A stretch of 5,811 nt of DNA, from contig URWZ01000113.1 of assembly GCA_900551625.1 (NCBI GenBank), positions 1 to 5,811 on the forward strand, in the 5' to 3' direction. This stretch comes from an uncultured Collinsella sp. (lineage in GTDB: Bacteria > Actinomycetota > Coriobacteriia > Coriobacteriales > Coriobacteriaceae). Shown here in pieces: positions 1 to 4,098 of this stretch. A program made the translations under genes and the position numbers. The notes beneath the pieces were generated by a model. The model saw nothing but the letters and a program-made list of their open reading frames with translations, was not told the origin of the DNA and did no database searches. Numbering within the stretch: position 1 is the first letter of the stretch; every line of letters starts with the position of its first letter.

Positions 1-32
1 CGTCGGCAGCGTCAGATGTGTATAAGAGACAG
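1..32 (+). other. Nextera read-1 adapter remnant (not genomic)
   Basis: These bases match the Illumina Nextera transposase read-1 adapter lacking only its first T. Positions 14..32 are the 19-base Tn5 mosaic end, finishing in AAGAGACAG. The mirror adapter at the far end confirms library sequence left in the assembly. Translated, it yields the well-known artefact peptide MCIRDS, so any protein at this end that begins that way carries residues that are not real. Genomic sequence starts at base 33. Confidence 0.98.
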
Positions 33-735
33 CTATGCGTTCCGCCCGATCGTTCTGTGCCCGCTCGTCGGCATAGTCCTCGGGGACCTGCAGTCCGGCC
101 TCGCCATCGGTGCGAGCCTCGAGCTGCTCTTCATGGGTTCAATCTCCATCGGCGCTTACGTGCCGCCCGATGAGTGTATTGGCGGTGTGCTCGCCTGCGC
201 CTTCGCTATTCAGCTGGGTCAGAGCACCGAGGCCGCTATCGCGCTCGCGATGCCCATCGCCACTCTGTGCCTGGCCATTAAGAACGTCATCAACGCCGGT
301 ATGCCCCTTCTGGTCGACCGTGCCGACGTCTTTGCCAGCAAGGGTAACCTCAAGGGTATCTACGCTATGCACTGGATTATCGGTCTCGTGATTGTCGTCC
401 TGGCCTTTATCCTGTGCTCGGTCTCCTTCTATCTGGGTGCCGACGCCGTTCAGGGCCTGCTCGACTTCATCCCGACGTTCGTCCTCGATGGCTTTGGCGT
501 CGCAGCCAACATCCTGCCTGCCATGGGCTTCGCCATGCTCGGCCGTCTGGTGCTTACCAAGCAGCTCGTGCCGTTCTACTTCCTGGGCTTCCTGCTGTGC
601 TCCTACGCCAACGTGCCCGTCCTGGGCGTCGCCCTGATCGCCATCATCATCGGCATCGACAAGTTCGACCTGCTCGGCCTGGGCGGAGCCCAGCCCCAGC
701 TCTCCGCGGAAGGGGATGAGGACGATGACTTCTAG
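33..735 (+). CDS. PTS mannose-family permease subunit EIIC, 5'-truncated
   Basis: This is the membrane channel subunit EIIC of a mannose/fructose/sorbose-type phosphotransferase permease, which moves sugar across the membrane while its EIIB partner phosphorylates it. 233 residues are visible from Tyr (codon 34..36) to TAG at 733. Recognition rests on the opening YAFRPIVLCPLVGIVLGD, matching the family's RPLVAGLIVGLILGD region, then GASLELLFMGSISIGAYVPP and a series of long hydrophobic helices (LVIVVLAFILCSVSFYLG, FYFLGFLLCSYANVP, VALIAIIIGI). The tail is acidic (EGDEDDDF). Family members are about 260-270 residues, so roughly 25-30 N-terminal residues lie beyond the contig edge. An in-frame ATG at 16 is in the adapter and is not the true start. 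EIIA and EIIB are expected upstream but are not seen. The stop overlaps the start of EIID, indicating translational coupling. Substrate cannot be read from this subunit alone. Confidence 0.93.
708..721 (+). promoter_or_regulatory. Ribosome binding region of EIID, start choice
   Basis: A purine run GGAAGGGG (708..715) directly abuts an ATG at 716 and lies 9 bases before a second in-frame ATG at 725, with GAGG at 718..721 also just ahead of the latter. Touching the ATG at 716 is too close for normal Shine-Dalgarno pairing, so 725 is preferred. The alternative adds only MRT to the protein. Both starts lie inside the end of the EIIC frame. Confidence 0.55.
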
Positions 736-1549
736 TCCCGAGAACAAGATCACGCGCTCCGACCTCGTCAAGAGCGCCGTCAACGTCGGCGCCCTGGGCA
801 TGGAGTTCTCCTGGACCTACTACAAGCAGATGAACATTGCCTTCTGCCTGATGGTCGCCAACATGCTCAAGAAGATCTATGCCGGCCGTCCCGATGATTA
901 CGCCGAGGCCTTGCACCGTCACAGCGCATTCTTCAACATCACCCCGCAGCTCGCTCCCTTCGTGGGTGGCATCGCGATGGCCATGGAAGAAAAGGTCGCT
1001 CGTGGCGAGGTTGAGCCCGAGAGCGTCAACGACATCAAGGCCGCCCTCATGGGTCCGCTTTCCGGCCTGGGTGACTCCTTCTTCCTGTCCACCCTGCGCG
1101 TCGTCGCCGCTGCCGTGGGCATCAGCCTGTGCCAGGCCGGCAACGTCTTTGGCCCCATCGCCTTCCTGCTCGTCTACAACATCCCGGCGTTCCTGATTCG
1201 TATCTTTGGCGCTATCAAGGGTTATGAGCTAGGCATTGGCTTCCTCGACGAGGCTCAGAAGACCGGCCTGATGCAAAAGATCATGGCCTGCGTCGGCATT
1301 GTCGGCGTTATGGTCGTCGGCGCCATGAGCAAGGACATGTTCTGGGCTTCGTTGCCCATCGCCATCGGTCAGGGCGACTCCGCCCAGACTCTCCAGGACA
1401 TCCTGGACGGCATCATGCCCGGTATGCTCGGTATGGCCGCCTTCTGGCTCTACTACTGGCTGCTCTCCAAGAAGATCAACCCGATGGTCCTGATCCTCTG
1501 CACCATGGTCGTGGGCATCATCGGCGCTTACTTTGGCGTGCTTGCCTAA
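725..1549 (+). CDS. PTS mannose-family permease subunit EIID
   Basis: EIID is the second membrane subunit of mannose-family PTS permeases and forms the sugar channel with EIIC. The protein has 274 residues from the ATG at 725, within the usual 270-300. Family landmarks are visible: the N-terminal ITRSDLVKSA segment, FSWTYYKQMN (28-37), the H-S-A-F-F-N-x-x-P block (66-74), AMEEKVARGE (86-95), the conserved ALMGPLSGLGDSFF loop (107-120) followed by STLR, and a C-terminal KKINPMVLILCTMVVGIIGA helix (249-268). It overlaps EIIC by 11 bases, typical of this gene pair. Together with EIIC it implies a complete EIIABCD system whose first genes are outside the window. A strong terminator follows 48 bases after the stop, so it probably ends the main PTS transcript. 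Arginine codons are all CGN and third positions are C-rich but mixed, unlike the later deglycase gene. Confidence 0.95.
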   Translation: MTSSPENKITRSDLVKSAVNVGALGMEFSWTYYKQMNIAFCLMVANMLKKIYAGRPDDYAEALHRHSAFFNITPQLAPFVGGIAMAMEEKVARGEVEPESVNDIKAALMGPLSGLGDSFFLSTLRVVAAAVGISLCQAGNVFGPIAFLLVYNIPAFLIRIFGAIKGYELGIGFLDEAQKTGLMQKIMACVGIVGVMVVGAMSKDMFWASLPIAIGQGDSAQTLQDILDGIMPGMLGMAAFWLYYWLLSKKINPMVLILCTMVVGIIGAYFGVLA

Positions 1550-1597
1550 TATGTTCGAATCGCGCTTCCATCGCGTCTAACGGTTGCGTCGATCTTT

Positions 1598-1635
1598 GGG
1601 GGGCTTGTCGCATCTGCGGCGGCCCCCTGTTTTTT
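1598..1635 (+). terminator. Rho-independent terminator after PTS genes
   Basis: The stem pairs GGGGGC (1599..1604) with GCCCCC (1622..1627) and continues, after one bulged T, as TGTCGC (1606..1611) with GCGGCG (1616..1621), around an ATCT loop. That gives 12 pairs, two of them G-T. A run of six T (1630..1635) follows. Its end is 26 bases before the epimerase ATG, so it either closes the PTS transcript or acts as a leaky step-down element before the epimerase. Confidence 0.88.
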
Positions 1636-1661
1636 AAAACTCCGTACGAAAGGGGAGGGCT

Positions 1662-2507
1662 ATGGTCGTACCCGAGCTTTCGCTCATGAACATCAACCAT
1701 CGTTACTACAGCATCGAGACGTTTTTTAAGGCTGCAGGTGAGGCCGGCTATCGCAATATTGAGCTGTGGACCGGCTCGATGCACCTGTATGTGGATTGCC
1801 ATGAGCACGATTCGGTGGATAAGATTCGCGATCTTGACGCCCAATACGGTATCAAGATCGTGTGCGTGTGCCCCGAGCAGAACAACCCCAAGCCGTGGAA
1901 CGTCGCGGTGCGCGGTGAGGCGGGCCAAAAACGCATCCTCTCGTACTTTAAGAATGTGATCGACGTTGCCGTTGAGTTGGGCGTGCCGCAGATTCTGGTG
2001 ACGAGTGGTTGGGCCTATCTGGACGAGCCGGCTGAGGACGCCTGGGCCCGCAGCGTTGCCATGCTGCGCTCGGTGTGCGACTACGCCGATACGCGCGGTA
2101 TTCGCGTCGCGCTCGAGGCCCTGCAGCCGTCGGAGTCCGTGTTGGTCAACACCGCACAGGATGTCGCGCGCATCCTCGAGGCGGTCGATCGTCCCAACCT
2201 GAAGGCCTGTATCGACTTTGGCGCCATGGAAGTAGCCGGCGACACGATCGACGGCTACTTTGAGGTTTTGGGCGACAAGATCGTTCACACCCACTTTGTA
2301 GATGTGGGCGGCGGCACGACGCATCTTGCCTGGGGCGACGGCGAGCGTGATATGCGTGCCGACCTCGAGGCACTCATGCGTCACGGCTATACGGGCTATG
2401 TCTCGGCCGAGACGTGTGATGGCCGCTACTATCAGGATCCGTCCAAGGCGACGACTCAGGTTATCGAGATGTATCGCCGTGTGACAGCGGAGATGGAAGC
2501 CGAATAA
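1662..2507 (+). CDS. FrlC-like sugar epimerase (TIM barrel, AP-endonuclease 2 superfamily)
   Basis: This is a 281-residue xylose-isomerase-like TIM-barrel protein, a class of metal-dependent sugar epimerases and isomerases. The best match I recognise is FrlC, the fructoselysine 3-epimerase: the SVCDYADTRGIRVALEALQP segment (137-156) parallels FrlC's [20 protein letters not shown], and YFEVLGDKIVHTHFVD (199-214) parallels YFDKLGDKLRHLHIVD. The expected metal ligands are present as E152, D185, H211 and E250, and the first-strand IELW motif is at 33-36. The start at 1662 has a good GGGGAGGG ribosome site. The next ATG at 1686 has none. It follows the PTS genes across a terminator and precedes a SIS deglycase, so a role in Amadori-product catabolism is likely. 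In E. coli FrlC acts on unphosphorylated substrate, whereas PTS uptake would deliver a phosphorylated one, so the true substrate may differ. Other members such as tagatose 3-epimerase or hydroxypyruvate isomerase are less similar by eye. Codon use is mixed: 12 of the first 36 codons end in A or T. Confidence 0.8.
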   Translation: MVVPELSLMNINHRYYSIETFFKAAGEAGYRNIELWTGSMHLYVDCHEHDSVDKIRDLDAQYGIKIVCVCPEQNNPKPWNVAVRGEAGQKRILSYFKNVIDVAVELGVPQILVTSGWAYLDEPAEDAWARSVAMLRSVCDYADTRGIRVALEALQPSESVLVNTAQDVARILEAVDRPNLKACIDFGAMEVAGDTIDGYFEVLGDKIVHTHFVDVGGGTTHLAWGDGERDMRADLEALMRHGYTGYVSAETCDGRYYQDPSKATTQVIEMYRRVTAEMEAE

Positions 2508-2519
2508 CTAAACTGCGCG

Positions 2520-2561
2520 GTTGCGCCGGAAACGCTTGGGCGGGTCTGGCGCAACGCTTTT
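2520..2561 (+). terminator. Stem-loop after epimerase, probable weak terminator
   Basis: GTTGCGCC (2520..2527) and GGCGCAAC (2548..2555) are perfect complements separated by 20 bases. Only four T (2558..2561) follow. It lies 12 bases after the epimerase stop and before the deglycase promoter, so it plausibly ends the epimerase transcript, though the long loop and short T run make it weak. Confidence 0.5.
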
Positions 2562-2625
2562 ATAGCTGGCGAGTTGTGGGGAACCCGTTGGCAGTAGCGC
2601 TCGAAATAGATAACTATTGGCGTTG

Positions 2626-2725
2626 TAATACCACTCGGGCGAGGAAACCGACCGTTCGCCGCAAATCTCCGTGAGTTTGGATTGGTATTAAATAACAAGC
2701 AATCGTATGGCTATAATTGGTATCA
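2626..2725 (+). promoter_or_regulatory. Candidate operator half-sites before the deglycase
   Basis: ATTGGTAT occurs twice in direct orientation (2681..2688 and 2716..2723, 35 bases apart), and TAATACCA (2626..2633) is the exact complement of TGGTATTA (2683..2690). The downstream copy begins on the last two bases of the TATAAT box, where a bound protein would block transcription start. TGGTAT/ATACCA half-sites resemble operators of the GntR/HutC group, to which FrlR-type regulators belong. No regulator gene is in the window, so the assignment is a guess. Confidence 0.4.
2688..2717 (+). promoter_or_regulatory. Candidate promoter of the deglycase gene
   Basis: A perfect sigma-70 -10 box TATAAT lies at 2712..2717 in an AT-richer stretch of the spacer. 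The -35 is poor: TTAAAT at 2688..2693 with an 18-base gap is the best fit. Transcription would begin near 2724 and give a leader of about 50 bases to the ATG at 2775. A weak -35 suits a promoter that needs an activator or is tightly controlled. Confidence 0.55.
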
Positions 2726-2762
2726 GCAAGAAGCGCGATGTATAGAATTGCGCACATGTGAT

Positions 2763-2769
2763 GGGAGGA
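2763..2769 (+). promoter_or_regulatory. Ribosome binding site fixing the deglycase start
   Basis: GGGAGGA ends five bases before the ATG at 2775, an ideal arrangement. It decides against an in-frame ATG at 2682, which would add 31 residues (beginning MVLNNKQSYGYNWYQQ) encoded by spacer DNA that contains the TATAAT box and has quite different base composition. Confidence 0.9.
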
Positions 2770-2774
2770 CACAC

Positions 2775-3836
2775 ATGAAGGAGACCGAGAAGATCGAGAT
2801 CATGCACTTCGACCAGGAGGGCTACCTCGAGGACGGCAGGAACGTCTACGAGGCCGGCAAGAAGATGACCGCCCTGGCCGACCGCGTGCACGAGGAGGGC
2901 TACGACGCCGTCTTCCTGATGGGCGTCGGCGGCACCTGGGACGAGTTCATGCAGCTCGAGTACCTCATGAACAAGTTCGGCGACCGCGACCTCGAGGTCT
3001 ACCTGATCCACGCCGCCGAGTGGAACGTCATGGGCCACAAGCGCATGACCGACAGGTCCGTCGTGCTGACCGCCTCCGAGTCCGGCACCACCCCCGAGGT
3101 GCTCGAGGCCGTCGGCAAGATGAGGGAGATGGGCGTGCGCGTCTTCGCCATGACCAACCCCGAGGGCAAGATCGGCCAGGCCGTGGGCGCCGAGAACTGC
3201 GTCATGATGGCCTCCGACCACGGCGCCGGCGGCTGCGAGAAGGGCTACTACCTCGCCGACTGCTTCGGCCTGCGCCTGCTCAACCGCCGCGGCTGCTTCC
3301 CCAAGTTCGACCTGTTCATCGAGCAGACCAAGGACATCTGGAAGGACATGCTCGACATCCGCAAGCGCTTCGAGCCGCGCGCCGAGGAGCTCGCCAGGAA
3401 GTACGCGCTGGCCGACTACACCATGTTCATCGGCTCGGGCGCGCTGTGGGGCGAGACCATCCTGTACTCCATGTGCCTGCTCGAGGAGATGCAGTGGAAG
3501 CGCATCCGCCACATCACCTCGCACGACTTCTTCCACGGCACGCTCGAGCTGCTCGAGCCCGGCGTCCCGGTGTTCCTGTTCATGGGAGAGGACGAGTGCC
3601 GCGCCCTCGACGAGCGCGTCCGCGCCTTCCTCACCAGCGGCGTGACCGGCGACGAGGACTACGTCATCATCGACACCGCCGAGTACGCGATCCCGGGCCT
3701 GGACGACGACTTCCGCGTCATCGTGTCGCCGTGGATCCTGTCCGTGCTGACCACCGACCGCCTCGCGCGCAACTACGAGCTGGTCACCAAGCACAACCTC
3801 AAGTACCGCCGCTACTACCACCAGTTCGACTACTAA
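2775..3836 (+). CDS. SIS-domain Amadori-product deglycase-like protein (FrlB/FraB/Gfr type)
   Basis: This 353-residue double-SIS sugar-phosphate protein resembles the deglycases FrlB, FraB and GfrE/F, which cleave a 6-phosphorylated sugar-amino acid adduct into sugar 6-phosphate and the free amino acid. The first SIS domain shows VFLMGVGGTWDEF (46-58) and the phosphosugar loop SESGTTPE (101-108). The second contains HDFFHGTLELLEPGVPVFLF (250-269), parallel to FrlB's FRHGPLEIVEPGVPFLFL, and the end KHNLKYRRYYHQFDY parallels DHNPDERRYYGGLVEY. From memory, FraB uses a Glu and a His 16 residues apart. E238 and H254 here have exactly that spacing. Departures are D251 where FrlB has Glu and T256 where it has Pro. 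The gene has its own likely promoter and terminator. 352 of 353 sense codons end in G or C (the exception is GGA at 3585), and four of 24 arginines use AGG, hinting at transfer from a higher-GC donor. Another SIS isomerase activity is possible. Confidence 0.8.
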   Translation: MKETEKIEIMHFDQEGYLEDGRNVYEAGKKMTALADRVHEEGYDAVFLMGVGGTWDEFMQLEYLMNKFGDRDLEVYLIHAAEWNVMGHKRMTDRSVVLTASESGTTPEVLEAVGKMREMGVRVFAMTNPEGKIGQAVGAENCVMMASDHGAGGCEKGYYLADCFGLRLLNRRGCFPKFDLFIEQTKDIWKDMLDIRKRFEPRAEELARKYALADYTMFIGSGALWGETILYSMCLLEEMQWKRIRHITSHDFFHGTLELLEPGVPVFLFMGEDECRALDERVRAFLTSGVTGDEDYVIIDTAEYAIPGLDDDFRVIVSPWILSVLTTDRLARNYELVTKHNLKYRRYYHQFDY

Positions 3837-3887
3837 GAGCTGGTCACGGGTCCGATATCTTGGCTGGTTGATATCTCGATCCTGCAC

Positions 3888-3920
3888 AAGGGCGTCCGCA
3901 ATTGCGCGGGCGCCCTTTTT
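3888..3920 (+). terminator. Rho-independent terminator after the deglycase
   Basis: AGGGCGTCCGC (3889..3899) pairs along its whole length (one G-T) with GCGGGCGCCCT (3906..3916) around the loop AATTGC, and TTTTT follows (3916..3920). A3888 can add one more pair. It lies 51 bases past the deglycase stop and separates the sugar genes from the histidine gene. Confidence 0.92.
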
Positions 3921-4009
3921 GCGTTGTGACAAGAGACTGCTGCTAACCGCTTGCCCTATGTTTCCAAATGAATACGGTGTGAGCCGAGGAGGACGATTCT
4001 CCCCGCAAA

Positions 4010-4029
4010 TACTCTAGTATGCTAAAGTA
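4010..4029 (+). promoter_or_regulatory. Imperfect 20-base palindrome, candidate operator of the histidine gene
   Basis: TACTCTAGTA (4010..4019) and TGCTAAAGTA (4020..4029) form an inverted repeat in which 8 of 10 positions are complementary, one further pair being G-T in RNA. TAGTAT at 4015..4020 could be a -10 box, but no convincing -35 lies upstream. The CTAG-type core recalls operators of TrpR-like repressors, a group that includes the proposed histidine regulator HisR/YerC. This link is speculative. Confidence 0.35.
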
Positions 4030-4034
4030 CCCAG

Positions 4035-4060
4035 AAGACCGGCGGAGCTATGCCGGTCTT
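4035..4060 (+). promoter_or_regulatory. Leader hairpin before the histidine gene
   Basis: AAGACCGGC (4035..4043) and GCCGGTCTT (4052..4060) are perfect complements around an eight-base loop. The following TTTCGTTC is too poor in T for a confident terminator. The hairpin ends 38 bases before the ATG at 4099. It could be a 5'-end stabiliser, an attenuator or a weak terminator. No histidine-rich leader peptide is seen. Confidence 0.55.
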
Positions 4061-4098
4061 TCGTTCTATATGAAACACAGCATGAGGAGGCTCACCAG

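Noticed and set aside
14..32. Tn5/IS50 transposon end, with a second copy inverted at 5765..5783
   Set aside because: Both mosaic ends are joined to Nextera primer sequence, and the right one also to an index. They are library reagents, not a mobile element in the genome.
1518..2384. 288-codon minus-strand open frame opposite the epimerase
   Set aside because: It runs through the terminator and against the epimerase, whose metal ligands and FrlC-like segments are clear on the plus strand.
2682..2774. 31-residue N-terminal extension of the deglycase from ATG 2682
   Set aside because: There is no ribosome site before 2682. The region carries the -10 box and repeat sites, its composition differs from the gene, and an ideal ribosome site precedes 2775.
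3854..3875. GATATC repeated at 3854..3859 and 3870..3875 as a stem-loop
   Set aside because: GATATC is self-complementary, so two copies always look like an inverted repeat. Six weak pairs with no T run do not support a terminator or operator.
2688..3932. 414-codon open frame on the minus strand across the deglycase
   Set aside because: It is a by-product of the near-total G/C third positions of the plus-strand gene, which remove stop codons from the opposite strand. Its product is a repetitive Val/Leu/Ala/His/Asp-rich string with no recognisable domain, and the plus strand has a clear SIS protein.
3921..4098. T-box or histidine-codon attenuator before hisZ-hisG
   Set aside because: The spacer is too short for a full T-box, the conserved T-box sequence was not found, and no short reading frame with consecutive His codons is present.
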